A stretch of 64,000 bases of DNA from CAIWXH01 sp964555675 (GCA_964555675.1 CAZKTU010000001.1:165620-229619), one strand, 5' to 3'; numbered from the stretch's first letter, positions 34,809 to 44,152 are shown. Notes: generated by a model from the letters alone, not told the origin. Numbers and translations: made by a program.

Positions 34809-35318
34809 ATGAAATCTTTATCTGAAGAAAGCAAATTAAAATGGAAAGCGTCGGCTGTCGCGGGTGTTCTTTTCCTTGTATTATCATCACCCATGGCATA
34901 TAGACTTACAGATACTCTTACTAAATATGTTGGTTTTAAGACTGCTGATGTTACCTACGGGTATGATGTAAAACCTAGAATGGCAGGAGTTCTTCTCCAT
35001 GGACTCGTTTTTGGTGCAATTTCTCGAGGATTAATGGAAGTTAAACCAACTAAAGAATTTTCTTTTACTGGAATGCCAACTGCCAATCAAAAGAATCTCC
35101 ATGCACTTTTAGCAACAGCTCTTTTTATGGTTGTTGGAAATCCTTTTACTTTTAAGCTTACTAGTAGATTAGCTACATCTGTAAGTACTAAGAGTAGTTC
35201 TGCCGTTGCAGGATGTGTTACAGTTGCGGGGCTTCTCATTCATACCCTTGTATTTATTCTTCTTACAAGAGCTGTAATGGAAATTAAATTTACAAAAGAC
35301 CCATTTGATAAGCAATAA
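34809..35318 (+). CDS. Four-pass membrane protein with internal duplication
   Basis: 169 residues. Residues 13-80 and 97-160 are repeats of one unit: an Ala/Leu membrane helix with a P-x-x-(Y/F)-(R/K)-LT end, a loop, then G-x-LxH-x-LVF and a second helix ending R-x-(L/V)MEI/V K. Each half has two membrane helices. The gene is less AT-rich and has four repeated elements upstream, so it is probably a strongly expressed virion membrane protein. Family not recognised. Confidence 0.7.
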   Translation: MKSLSEESKLKWKASAVAGVLFLVLSSPMAYRLTDTLTKYVGFKTADVTYGYDVKPRMAGVLLHGLVFGAISRGLMEVKPTKEFSFTGMPTANQKNLHALLATALFMVVGNPFTFKLTSRLATSVSTKSSSAVAGCVTVAGLLIHTLVFILLTRAVMEIKFTKDPFDKQ

Positions 35319-35325
35319 AATATTG

Positions 35326-35342
35326 ATTACTCATTGAGTAAT
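35326..35342. terminator. Palindromic terminator, convergent pair
   Basis: ATTACTCATTGAGTAAT between stops at 35318 (plus) and 35343 (minus). Confidence 0.75.
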
Positions 35343-35645
35343 TTAATAATAAGAATCAAAAGATGAAGAACTGCTATCTTTTAACGATCTTTTTCTTTTC
35401 TTATTATTTTTAATTAAAATAGGTGGTATATTTTCTATTGTTTCTGTTGAAACATCCGTATTTTTCTTATTATTTGGTTGAGGTGTCCATATTCCTAATA
35501 TCGCAGATATCATTGAGAAATAAACAGAATCCATATTTTGAACTTTATCATATTTAGAAAGAATTATCATTAATGAAGAAAATAATAATATAAATCCAGA
35601 TACAAATGCTATCATTTTAAATTTAATTTCACTAAACTTAGTCAT
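35343..35645 (-). CDS. Small membrane protein with Ser-rich tail
   Basis: 100 residues. Membrane segment about 9-27 (KMIAFVSGFILLFSSLMII) and a weaker hydrophobic segment about 40-55. The C-terminus is basic, then poly-Ser (KRKRSLKDSSSSSFDSYY). Unknown function. Confidence 0.6.
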   Translation of the reverse strand: MTKFSEIKFKMIAFVSGFILLFSSLMIILSKYDKVQNMDSVYFSMISAILGIWTPQPNNKKNTDVSTETIENIPPILIKNNKKRKRSLKDSSSSSFDSYY

Positions 35646-35698
35646 TTAATAATTTTATTTTTTGTTTTAATATATGTATAGTATTATATTCGATAAAT

Positions 35699-35713
35699 AA
35701 AAAATGAAAAATT
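35699..35713 (+). promoter_or_regulatory. Early-promoter-like element of RPB2
   Basis: AAAAAATGAAAAATT, 38-52 bases before the RPB2 start codon; it overlaps the inverted repeat that follows. Confidence 0.5.
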
Positions 35714-35743
35714 TAAATTATTGATCCTAATTTAAATTTTTCA
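35705..35743. promoter_or_regulatory. 16-bp inverted repeat upstream of RPB2
   Basis: Perfect arms TGAAAAATTTAAATTA (35705-35720) and its complement (35728-35743) around the loop TTGATCC, ending seven bases before the RPB2 ATG. Confidence 0.6.
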
Positions 35744-35750
35744 ATAGAAA

Positions 35751-38700
35751 ATGAGTTCTGAAAACAAGATAATGTCAACGAATAGTTCCAATACTCTTGA
35801 AAAAGTTAACGAAAATTTACCTTATGATGAAACGCTTATTAATAATGATGATACATGGGCTGTTATTAAACATTTTTTTAATAATTATGATTTAATGAGA
35901 CATCTTACAACATCGTATGATTATTTTATTCAATTCACAATTCCAAGGTTATTTCAAGAATTTAAAATAAATACTATATATCATCCTGATGTAAATATAG
36001 ATAAAAAATACGTTGTTGAATTATATAACTATGTTATTGATCGACCTCAAGTATCTCCATATCAATGTCTTCATTCGAACGATACATATTGGTCAAGAAT
36101 ATTTATTGACATTAAAACTACACCTCCTCTTGGAGATCCTATTATTAATAAAAATGTTTATATCGGTAATATACCAGTTGTAGTATTTTCAAAATTATGT
36201 ATGTTATATGAATATAAAAATGATAAAGCTAAGTTAGCAGAATTAAATGAAGATATATATGATACAGGTGGTTATTTTATTATATGTGCGAAAGATCAAG
36301 CTCATAAACGAATTATAGTTCCTCAAGAACGATCTACACCAAATAAGATATCAATATATACGAATAAAAAAGCTTCATCCACGAGAAAAATCACCACGGA
36401 AGTTAAAAAAACAGCAGTAGTATATGAGATATATGCAGAAATAAGATCTACATCTCCTAACGGTTTTAGAACAACTACTTGTTTGGTTGGTTATATTTCA
36501 AATATTATTACCGTTTTACTTCCATGGTATAAAGAAGATATTCCAATCGGAATTATTTTCAGAGCATTAGGTGTAGAAAAAGATGAAGAAATTATTGAAT
36601 ATATCTTAGGTAAGGATTGGAAAATATCTCATTCATATAAAATTTCTCTTATTCAACGATCTTTAGAATATTCATATGAAATATATACTCAAGAAGATTG
36701 CATTGAATATATTGGATCAAGAAGAGATCCGAAACCAAATACCGCTCATCTTTCAAATAAAGAATATGCAAAATATATTCTTGAAAACGATCTATTTTGC
36801 CATTTATATTTATCAACACAATTTGATACTACACGTGAAATTACACAAATACACTTTTTAGGGATTATGATTAATGAATTAATTAATGCATTATATATTA
36901 GAGATATTTTAAAAGAGACTAATGAATTAAAATATTGTACAGATAGAGATCATTATTCATCAAAAAGAATTATGGATCTAAATATTTTATTAGGTCAGCA
37001 ATTTTATTCTTGTTTACAAAAAATAAGAAATGATTTAGAAGACGAATGTACAAGTGCTTTAAGTAAAGGAACAGGTGCAAATATTTTAAATACTATTAAA
37101 CCATCGATTATTACAAAATCGATGATAGGAGCATTGGCAAATAATAAATGGAGTAGAACTACAGCAAATGGTGTTTCTCAGTTATTAGAAGAATTCAATT
37201 ATGTATGCGGATTGCAATTTAAATGCAAACAAACGCCGCCTATAGTTGCAGAAGGATCTAATACGGTTGAACCAAGAGATTTACACCCTTCTCATTATTT
37301 AAAAACTTGTCCTTCTGAAACGCCAGAAGGAGAGAAAGCCGGATTATTAAAAAATAAATCTTTAGCATCGTTAATAACATTTGATTCTGATCCATTAATT
37401 ATATTTAATATATTGAAAATGAGTAATCTTATTACATATTTAAGAATAAAAGAAAAAGGATATTGTAACATTTTTATTAATAGTGATTTAGTATGTTCAA
37501 CAAATTCACCACAAGCATTAATTTCTTTCATAAAAAATATTAGAAGATCAGGTGGTATGTCACCAGAAGTATCTATTACTTATTTTATTCATAAATCGGA
37601 AATAAGAATTTTATGTGATTATGGTAGATTATGTTATCCTGCTATGATAGTAGAAAATAGAAAATTAAAAATTACAAAAGATATAATTCTTAGTTTAGTA
37701 AAAAGAGAAATTGATTGGAACTATCTTTCAAGTAATGGTTATGTTGAATTAATTGATACAGATGAAGAAGAAAATATATTATTAGCAGATTTTCCTGAAA
37801 ATATTTTAAAGAAAAATTATACTCATTGTGAATTACATCCATCTTTAGCTTATGGTATTGGTGCATCTACTGTTCCTTTTCTTGATCACGATCAATCTCC
37901 AAGAGTAAGTTATCAAGCAGCAATGGGAAGACAAGCTATAGGTATTCCAGTATTAAATTATAGACAACTTATGACTGGTGGAAAAGTTTATGTACTTCAA
38001 ACTGTTCAACAAGCATTAGCTGCTTCAAGAGTATCTACAATATTAAAAATGGACGAGATGCCTTGTAGTCAAAATGCTACTATTTTTATTATGCCAAGAC
38101 CTTATAATGAAGAAGATTCTATTGAATTAAGTGAATCTGCAGTTCAAAGAGGATTTATGTGTGTAGATATATATGAAAACTTCTATGCAGAACTTAGAGG
38201 TGCAGAAAAATTTGCAAAACCTAAAAAAATGTCAACGGGGTTATCAAATAAAAAAAATTTTAGTAAATTATGTGATGAAACTATAATCGAAGAAAATGGA
38301 ATATCTAAAAAAATTTGTGGCGGGTATGTTAAGGTAGGAGAAAAAGTAGAGAAGGGTGATGTATTAATATGTAAAGTAGTAATAGATGAAAAAGAGGATA
38401 AAGAGTATTTACATATTACAGAATATACCGGAGTAAGTAGTGGAAGAGTAGATAGAGTTGAAATGGGTCTTAGTGCTGATGGAAAAAAATATATCAGAAT
38501 GAATATTGTTCAATTCCGTGAACCTATGGTCGGAGATAAATTTTCTGCACGCCATGGACAAAAAGGAACTATTGGTATGATTTGGAAACATGAAGACTTG
38601 CCATTTAATATGAGAACAGGAGAAACGCCTGATGTTATATTAAATAGTTTAGCATTCCCAAGTCGTATGACTATTGCAATGTTTATAGAAATGATCTTAG

Positions 38701-39359
38701 GTACAAGAGTATGTTCAAAATTATTAGATGGATTAACAGTTGATGATGTTAAAAAAGTATATGCAAATATTAATGTTTCAAATACGTTTTTAAATAGTGA
38801 TGCTCCAGTTGATGCTACGGCATTTAAGAAAATAGATAAAAGTATGGAAGAAGATATTAAGATAGAATTAAAAAGATATGGCATATTTAACCTTGGTGAT
38901 GAATATATTTGTGATGGAATAACTGGAAAAGTTTATAAATCTTTAATTTTTGTTGGTCAATGCTGCTATCAAAGACTTAAACATATGGCACAACCAAAGA
39001 TGCATGCACGTGCGAGAGGTGGTAGAAATATGATTTCTCGACAACCAGACGAAGGAAAGAAAAGAGGCGGAGGTTTAAAGATTGGCGTTCAAGAAAGAGA
39101 TGTATTATTAGCACATGGTGCAAGCGGGACGCTTAATAATAGTATGTTAGATTTAAGTGATAAATATTTCATGTGGGTATGTAAATTATGTGGTTTATCA
39201 GCAATTGTTAATGAAACTTTGAAAACTAGAGAATGTAGAGTATGTCTAGTTAGCGGTGATAATATAGTTAAAATTAAAATTCCTTACGGTACTAAAAGTG
39301 TTATGCAGCAATTTAGCGGTATGAATATGTTTAGTAGATATATCCCTGAAAATAAGTAA
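35751..39359 (+). CDS. RPB2: DNA-directed RNA polymerase second-largest subunit (RPB2-like)
   Basis: 1202 residues, the usual RPB2 length. Landmarks include the LHPSHYLKTCPSETPEGEKAGL block (split; fork region), DHDQSPRVSYQ, the Lys-containing GDKFSARHGQKG (about 928-939), ARARGG...RQPDEGKKRGGGLKIG, and a C-terminal zinc site CKLC...CRVC (about 1145-1165). All point to an active core subunit pairing with RPB1 at 20896. The downstream palindrome is shared with the thioredoxin-like gene. Confidence 0.96.
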   Translation: MSSENKIMSTNSSNTLEKVNENLPYDETLINNDDTWAVIKHFFNNYDLMRHLTTSYDYFIQFTIPRLFQEFKINTIYHPDVNIDKKYVVELYNYVIDRPQVSPYQCLHSNDTYWSRIFIDIKTTPPLGDPIINKNVYIGNIPVVVFSKLCMLYEYKNDKAKLAELNEDIYDTGGYFIICAKDQAHKRIIVPQERSTPNKISIYTNKKASSTRKITTEVKKTAVVYEIYAEIRSTSPNGFRTTTCLVGYISNIITVLLPWYKEDIPIGIIFRALGVEKDEEIIEYILGKDWKISHSYKISLIQRSLEYSYEIYTQEDCIEYIGSRRDPKPNTAHLSNKEYAKYILENDLFCHLYLSTQFDTTREITQIHFLGIMINELINALYIRDILKETNELKYCTDRDHYSSKRIMDLNILLGQQFYSCLQKIRNDLEDECTSALSKGTGANILNTIKPSIITKSMIGALANNKWSRTTANGVSQLLEEFNYVCGLQFKCKQTPPIVAEGSNTVEPRDLHPSHYLKTCPSETPEGEKAGLLKNKSLASLITFDSDPLIIFNILKMSNLITYLRIKEKGYCNIFINSDLVCSTNSPQALISFIKNIRRSGGMSPEVSITYFIHKSEIRILCDYGRLCYPAMIVENRKLKITKDIILSLVKREIDWNYLSSNGYVELIDTDEEENILLADFPENILKKNYTHCELHPSLAYGIGASTVPFLDHDQSPRVSYQAAMGRQAIGIPVLNYRQLMTGGKVYVLQTVQQALAASRVSTILKMDEMPCSQNATIFIMPRPYNEEDSIELSESAVQRGFMCVDIYENFYAELRGAEKFAKPKKMSTGLSNKKNFSKLCDETIIEENGISKKICGGYVKVGEKVEKGDVLICKVVIDEKEDKEYLHITEYTGVSSGRVDRVEMGLSADGKKYIRMNIVQFREPMVGDKFSARHGQKGTIGMIWKHEDLPFNMRTGETPDVILNSLAFPSRMTIAMFIEMILGTRVCSKLLDGLTVDDVKKVYANINVSNTFLNSDAPVDATAFKKIDKSMEEDIKIELKRYGIFNLGDEYICDGITGKVYKSLIFVGQCCYQRLKHMAQPKMHARARGGRNMISRQPDEGKKRGGGLKIGVQERDVLLAHGASGTLNNSMLDLSDKYFMWVCKLCGLSAIVNETLKTRECRVCLVSGDNIVKIKIPYGTKSVMQQFSGMNMFSRYIPENK

Positions 39360-39368
39360 ATAATAAAT

Positions 39369-39385
39369 TTTACTCATTGAGTAAA
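39369..39385. terminator. Palindromic terminator, convergent pair
   Basis: TTTACTCATTGAGTAAA between RPB2 (stop 39359) and the minus-strand gene ending at 39408. Confidence 0.75.
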
Positions 39386-39407
39386 TAATGATTAATATCT
39401 AATTTTA

Positions 39408-39791
39408 TTATATATTATCAGCGGCAAACATAACTAAAGAATCTCTCGATCTATTTCCTTCATATTCTATAAATTCTTCTTGAGATTTATACCATCTTAT
39501 AGTTGGTGTACCTGAAATATTTTTAAATAATTTCATATTTTCAGAATAAACATCAATTTCATAAACATTAACGCCTTTATTAGATAATTCTTCTTTGGCA
39601 GAATTCCAATCGGATTTCATTCCTTCACACGGAGGGCAACCATTCTTGTAAACTAAAACAAAACATGGATAGTTTATTTCAGAATTTGTATCATCTTTAC
39701 ATGGTATAAATACATATAAAAGATATATTATAACAATAAGAAGAAAAATTAAAATTAATATTAGCGAATATGTCATATTACACAGTTCCAT
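39408..39791 (-). CDS. Membrane-anchored thioredoxin-like protein
   Basis: 127 residues. One N-terminal membrane helix (about 8-29) and then a thioredoxin domain with active site CPPC (Cys52, Cys55) preceded by strand FVLVYKNG, and a cis-Pro region GTPTIRWY (about 92-99). Two further Cys (31, 43) lie outside the fold. NCLDV virions assemble with their own disulfide relay; this protein could act on the Cys-rich membrane proteins encoded at 46601-48892, which is inference. Confidence 0.82.
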   Translation of the reverse strand: MELCNMTYSLILILIFLLIVIIYLLYVFIPCKDDTNSEINYPCFVLVYKNGCPPCEGMKSDWNSAKEELSNKGVNVYEIDVYSENMKLFKNISGTPTIRWYKSQEEFIEYEGNRSRDSLVMFAADNI

Positions 39792-39861
39792 TTATTAAAT
39801 ATAATATAAATTTTAATATTAACATTTTTTTTTCAATAAATAATATTTCATATTTAATAAA

Positions 39862-40713
39862 ATGAGTTTGATATCTGGCGGAAATTATTCATTTAATAGT
39901 TCTATTAAACAAAATAATGTATATGAAAGTTTTGTTGTAAATACAACACCAAAAGAATTTTCAAGGATAAATGGTCCTCAAGAAATAACTATAGAAAGAG
40001 CTGGATTTTGGTGTAGTTTTGTATTATTAGCATACGAACCATCAAAAAATAATAATAATGTTAAAATTACGAGTAATTATATATTATTAGATTCGTTACA
40101 AAATACTAAAAGATGTATCGTAACAAAAATAGATCCTTTAACAAGTAATACATTAAAAATAAATTGTTTTCAAGTAGTAGAAACAGGTGCCGGTGCTGTA
40201 TATACTTATATAATTAGAATGTCGCCTGTTGAAAATATTAAACCAACTATTAATGTTACTGTGGGTGTGGAAAATATTATTTTACGTATAAATTATTCAA
40301 CTCTTCATGCAGATAGAATAGTATCTTCATTTAATTATGATTCAACATTTAATAATTTCATATATAGAAATTTAATGAAAATATATGGTTATTTTACTAT
40401 TAGAATTATAAACCCTGATATGACAAAATCTGTATTAATATTTAATGGTGGTAATGGTGGATATCCTGGTATAGATATTAGTCAAACATATTGTTTATTA
40501 GAAAGTTTATTAGATGCAACAATATCTAATACAGTATATAATTTACAAATATTATCATTTACTATTACTACACCTAGCGGTTATATGTATGATATTATTT
40601 TATCAAATTATGACAATCCTATATCGATAAAATTAAACATAGGTAGTGTATTATTGGGAGGAGCAGAATCTGTTACTTTTGATATTATCAGAAATATAAA
40701 TAAAGATTATTAA
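39862..40713 (+). CDS. Hypothetical strand-rich protein
   Basis: 283 residues, predicted mostly beta by eye (alternating hydrophobic strands, Asn/Gly turns), with a GAGAVYTYIIRM segment in the middle and no membrane helix. It could be a jelly-roll or other structural protein, but I see no diagnostic motif. The next gene starts 25 bases downstream without a palindrome. Confidence 0.55.
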   Translation: MSLISGGNYSFNSSIKQNNVYESFVVNTTPKEFSRINGPQEITIERAGFWCSFVLLAYEPSKNNNNVKITSNYILLDSLQNTKRCIVTKIDPLTSNTLKINCFQVVETGAGAVYTYIIRMSPVENIKPTINVTVGVENIILRINYSTLHADRIVSSFNYDSTFNNFIYRNLMKIYGYFTIRIINPDMTKSVLIFNGGNGGYPGIDISQTYCLLESLLDATISNTVYNLQILSFTITTPSGYMYDIILSNYDNPISIKLNIGSVLLGGAESVTFDIIRNINKDY

Positions 40714-40738
40714 AATTTTATTTTTTAATAATAATAAA

Positions 40739-41899
40739 ATGTCATTAAATCAGATAGTTACGGATATTCTTCAAAATGTAGATAGAGGTAATATATCTCC
40801 TAGAAATTTGCTTGATACTCTATTTTATAGATTTGGAATAAATAATTTTTATAAAGAACCTCTGCCTATATTTGATAATTTGGTAGTTAATACCGAAATG
40901 GACCCTCAAATTAAAGAAAGATATTTTAATTTTGTTATACAATGTCTTGAGAATAACATAATTTTTACTAATGAAATATCATTATATATGAATGATAAGC
41001 GTTCTTCTCGAAGAGATCTTCTAGATAGTATATCTGGAAGAGCATTTAATTTTCAATCTCGTATAGAACTTTACTTTAGATTTGTATTAGATAATAAAGA
41101 AACTATGGATGGTCAAACATATTCTTTTATTAAAAGAATATTACCATATGTCAATTTAGATGCAAATTCTTATAGTTTTGCAGAATTAATAAAATATAAG
41201 TTACAAAAATTTAATCAGTTTGAATTTACACAATTTTTTATAGATTTATTTAATAATGGATTTAATTTAAATAAGCCATTATATAATATTTGTTATACTT
41301 TTTGTGGTTTTTATGCAGAGTATGATGAAGATAATAATATATATACAGACTATCTAAAAAGAAATTCAATAGTAGATCATCCGTCATGGTATATATGTTA
41401 TAAATCTTCTATAAAAACGTACATTCGTTCAAATAAATATAATTATACTTATAGTTGGGGTGATAAAAATTTTGATTATAATTTTGATATTACTGATGCA
41501 TATAATTTGAAATTAGACGATAGTTTTATTAATAGTTTTTTAGAAAATTTAGATAGAATATGGTTACAATATCCTGGTTGTATTAATACTTTAGATACTC
41601 AACATAAGAGATTAGATCAGAAAAATTTACTTGTAATAGGTTCAGATAAAGGTAACTATTGTTTTAACGAACATGATTTTTCTGATAAAATTAATCCTTA
41701 TACTAAAAAACCATATACAACTATGGAACTTTCTAATATTGAATATTTTAAAAATAGATCTAAATCTGGTAAAAAAGCCAAGCGAAATGTTGATGATTTA
41801 TCATCAATGTTTGGAAATGTAGGTTTAGATGATTCATATAACTATTCTAAAAAGAAAAATAGAAGAAATATAGATTATGAAGATATTGATGAAGATTAA
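40739..41899 (+). CDS. Hypothetical protein with C-terminal NPYT-type motif
   Basis: 386 residues. A helical N-terminal two thirds, then YCFNEHDFSDKINPYTKKPY (about 305-325), matching the NPYT motif of the kinase at 10953, then a basic (RSKSGKKAKR) and acidic (DYEDIDED) tail. The NPYT unit is seen in various NCLDV proteins, and its function is not known to me. No catalytic motif visible. Confidence 0.55.
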   Translation: MSLNQIVTDILQNVDRGNISPRNLLDTLFYRFGINNFYKEPLPIFDNLVVNTEMDPQIKERYFNFVIQCLENNIIFTNEISLYMNDKRSSRRDLLDSISGRAFNFQSRIELYFRFVLDNKETMDGQTYSFIKRILPYVNLDANSYSFAELIKYKLQKFNQFEFTQFFIDLFNNGFNLNKPLYNICYTFCGFYAEYDEDNNIYTDYLKRNSIVDHPSWYICYKSSIKTYIRSNKYNYTYSWGDKNFDYNFDITDAYNLKLDDSFINSFLENLDRIWLQYPGCINTLDTQHKRLDQKNLLVIGSDKGNYCFNEHDFSDKINPYTKKPYTTMELSNIEYFKNRSKSGKKAKRNVDDLSSMFGNVGLDDSYNYSKKKNRRNIDYEDIDED

Positions 41900-41906
41900 G
41901 TTTAAT

Positions 41907-41925
41907 AATTACTCAATGAGTAATT
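41907..41925. terminator. Palindromic terminator, convergent pair
   Basis: AATTACTCAATGAGTAATT; the minus-strand stop (41924) falls on its last bases. Confidence 0.75.
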
Positions 41926-42412
41926 ATAAATAAGAATACCTTGATGAAGAAATTTGATATTTATTAGTATTTACAGACGGTTTAGATTTATAAAATTGAA
42001 TCCATTCACCAGAATCTCTATCCATAGATCTCATATCTGTAGATTGTAAAGGAATGTTATTTTTTATATTATTATTAATAGTTGGATAATTAGGTAAATG
42101 TTCTATAGAATGAAGATAATATAATTCTGGTATAGGTTTTGATAATTTAAAAGAATTATCTACTTTTTTATAATCTTTGATACACATACCGTATTCATCA
42201 TTCTTATTAAATCCAACAGGGCATGGATCTGATGGGTGAACTAGTTTAAAATTCCATCCTTTTTTATGATTTATTAATTGTGGTATAACAGATGGATGTA
42301 ATGGTGGAAATTCTTTTATAGAAGAATAAGGTTTAAAATCTGGATGAATAAAATCTTTTTTATATGTTTTTGGTATTTCAGATTTATAATAACTTTGATC
42401 TAATAAAGGCAT
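41924..42412 (-). CDS. Hypothetical proline/tyrosine-rich protein
   Basis: 162 residues, Pro- and Tyr-rich, few hydrophobic stretches, with one Cys pair inside HPSDPCPVGF...YGMCI (about 78-95), likely a disulfide. Looks like an extended structural or virion protein. Unrecognised. Confidence 0.55.
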   Translation of the reverse strand: MPLLDQSYYKSEIPKTYKKDFIHPDFKPYSSIKEFPPLHPSVIPQLINHKKGWNFKLVHPSDPCPVGFNKNDEYGMCIKDYKKVDNSFKLSKPIPELYYLHSIEHLPNYPTINNNIKNNIPLQSTDMRSMDRDSGEWIQFYKSKPSVNTNKYQISSSRYSYL

Positions 42413-42417
42413 TTATT

Positions 42418-42429
42418 AAAAAATGAATT
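42418..42429 (+). promoter_or_regulatory. Early-promoter-like element
   Basis: AAAAAATGAATT, 28 bases before the start at 42457 in a 44-base divergent spacer. Confidence 0.4.
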
Positions 42430-42456
42430 ATTATTTTATTAAAAAAATAAAATAAA

Positions 42457-42666
42457 ATGTCTGAGATATATTTTATAGATGATGAGTTATTAAATTATGA
42501 AAATAAAATAGTAAAACCAAAAGAATATTGGCATGCTATAATACATACAAAAAATGGGGATAATTTTACAAAAACAGGAGATTTAAATGCTATTATAGCA
42601 AGTATTAATGAGTTTAAGTCTGATTTTAAAAAAGATATATTAAATATTACGATTAATAGATGTTAA
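42457..42666 (+). CDS. Small hypothetical protein
   Basis: 69 residues, acidic N-terminus, strand-helix-strand pattern (YWHAIIHTKNGD...LNAIIASINEF). Unknown. It converges with dUTPase at a shared palindrome. Confidence 0.55.
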   Translation: MSEIYFIDDELLNYENKIVKPKEYWHAIIHTKNGDNFTKTGDLNAIIASINEFKSDFKKDILNITINRC

Positions 42667-42675
42667 TGTTCATTT

Positions 42676-42692
42676 ATTACTCAACGAGTAAT
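42676..42692. terminator. Palindromic terminator, convergent pair
   Basis: ATTACTCAACGAGTAAT between the small gene ending at 42666 and the dUTPase stop at 42692. Confidence 0.74.
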
Positions 42693-43204
42693 CAATTTCT
42701 TCCAGTAGAACCAAATCCTCCATCTCCTCTATCAGTATCACTTAATATATTTTTACATTCTATTTTTGGAAGTAATATTCTCTCAACTATCAATTGTGCG
42801 ATTCTATCTCCTTTTTTAATAGTAAAATTATTTTCACCAAAATTAATTAATACAACACTAATAGGTCCTCTATAGTCACAATCTACAACACCAGCTCCTA
42901 CGTCTATTCCATGATGCAATGCTAAACTAGAACGAGGTGCTATTCTTAAATAATAAGAACCATATGCTTCATCACAATTAAAATGTAATAATTCACAACT
43001 AATATCGATGGGAACTAACTTTCTTTTCCCTGGTTCTATAATAATATCATCACATCTAGAATATGCAAGATCATATCCCGCGCTATATTTACTACCTTGA
43101 ACTGGAGCTATGGCTTCAGGTGTTAATTTTTTAATATATAATGTTGGTAAGTGAAATATAATACATGTATTATTAGATTTTTGTATCCGAGTGTCATTAT
43201 TCAT
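42692..43204 (-). CDS. dut: dUTP pyrophosphatase (dUTPase)
   Basis: 170 residues, trimeric dUTPase family. All five motifs are present: SAGYDLAYS (41-49), RIAPRSSLA (87-95), GAGVVDCDYRGPI (103-115), KGDRIAQLI (131-139) and RGDGGFGSTG (159-168), including the catalytic Asp and the Phe-Gly-Ser/Thr tail that closes over dUTP. It removes dUTP and supplies dUMP, protecting the AT-rich genome from uracil. The start codon lies inside a 60-bp palindrome shared with the divergent neighbour. Confidence 0.95.
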   Translation of the reverse strand: MNNDTRIQKSNNTCIIFHLPTLYIKKLTPEAIAPVQGSKYSAGYDLAYSRCDDIIIEPGKRKLVPIDISCELLHFNCDEAYGSYYLRIAPRSSLALHHGIDVGAGVVDCDYRGPISVVLINFGENNFTIKKGDRIAQLIVERILLPKIECKNILSDTDRGDGGFGSTGRN

Positions 43205-43255
43205 TTTAAAAATCTAATTTTTAATATTAAAAATTAGATTTTTAAAATGAATAAT
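43196..43255. promoter_or_regulatory. 60-bp perfect palindrome containing both divergent start codons
   Basis: Every base from 43196 to 43225 pairs with 43226-43255. The two arms each include the beginning of a gene (ATGAATAAT): dUTPase on the minus strand, the glycosyltransferase-like gene on the plus strand. The whole intergenic region is therefore symmetric and must act as a bidirectional promoter. Confidence 0.85.
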
Positions 43256-44128
43256 TATCTAATTAAAATTAGGCTAGTCTGTTTTTGGACTACACCAGAA
43301 CAAGTATGTAAAGATTGGTCGAAAATGTCTCAAGATGGAAAAGGAAGATGGAATAATATACAAATAGTCCCAGAAGAATCAGGATCTGATTATACTGCTA
43401 TTATTAACTATCCTAACTGTGCTGTTAACGTTCCTAAAGATAATATTATTTTATATCATATGGAACCATTAAATTTTACACAACGTTTAGGAGAATTAGC
43501 CGATCCTCCATTAAAAGTATTTAAATCTTTACAAATTCATAAATATACTCATAATAATATAGAATGGCATATATCTTCATCATATCAAGATTTAATTAAT
43601 AATAAAGTTGATCTAACAAAAAAATTTAATAATGAAATATCTGCTGTATTATCATCACAATATTCCAATATCGGTCATCAACTTCGTATTAAATTTGCAA
43701 AATATATGGAAGATAATGGATTAATTATTCATCATTTTGGTAAAGGTGGAAATCCATTCAATTTTAAAAATCATTTTGGAGAACTTCCTTATATGCATAA
43801 AGATTCTGCGCAATTTCCTTATAAATATACATTTAATGCTGAAAATAATTCAGAAAAGAATTATTTTACTGAGAAGATAATTGATGCAATTTTAAGTGAA
43901 ACATTGTGTTTCTATTGGGGTTGTCCAAATATTTCTGACTGGATAGATCCTAGAGCCTATATTATTTTAGACTTCAATAATTTCGAAGATTCTTTACGTA
44001 TAGTAAAAGATGCAATAGAGAATAATGAATGGGAAAAAAGATTAAATTTCATTAAAGAAGCAAAAGTAAAAATATTGAATGAACTACAGTTTTTCCCAAC
44101 ATTAGAAAAAATTGTGAATTCTCATTAA
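43247..44128 (+). CDS. GT10 fucosyltransferase-like glycosyltransferase
   Basis: 293 residues. The C-terminal half carries the alpha-1,3-fucosyltransferase signature: FPYKYTFNAENN followed by YFTEKIIDAIL, then CFYWGCPNISDWIDPRAYI (split, about 205-245), which forms the GDP-sugar pocket. The N-terminal half (1-150) does not match typical eukaryotic stem regions and there is no signal anchor, so it probably acts in the cytoplasm or virus factory. Likely decorates viral glycans or fibres; acceptor unknown. Confidence 0.75.
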   Translation: MNNYLIKIRLVCFWTTPEQVCKDWSKMSQDGKGRWNNIQIVPEESGSDYTAIINYPNCAVNVPKDNIILYHMEPLNFTQRLGELADPPLKVFKSLQIHKYTHNNIEWHISSSYQDLINNKVDLTKKFNNEISAVLSSQYSNIGHQLRIKFAKYMEDNGLIIHHFGKGGNPFNFKNHFGELPYMHKDSAQFPYKYTFNAENNSEKNYFTEKIIDAILSETLCFYWGCPNISDWIDPRAYIILDFNNFEDSLRIVKDAIENNEWEKRLNFIKEAKVKILNELQFFPTLEKIVNSH

Positions 44129-44133
44129 TTAAT

Positions 44134-44152
44134 ATTTACTCGATGAGTAAAT
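44134..44152. terminator. Palindromic terminator, convergent pair
   Basis: ATTTACTCGATGAGTAAAT between the glycosyltransferase-like gene (stop 44128) and the minus-strand stop at 44160. Confidence 0.75.
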
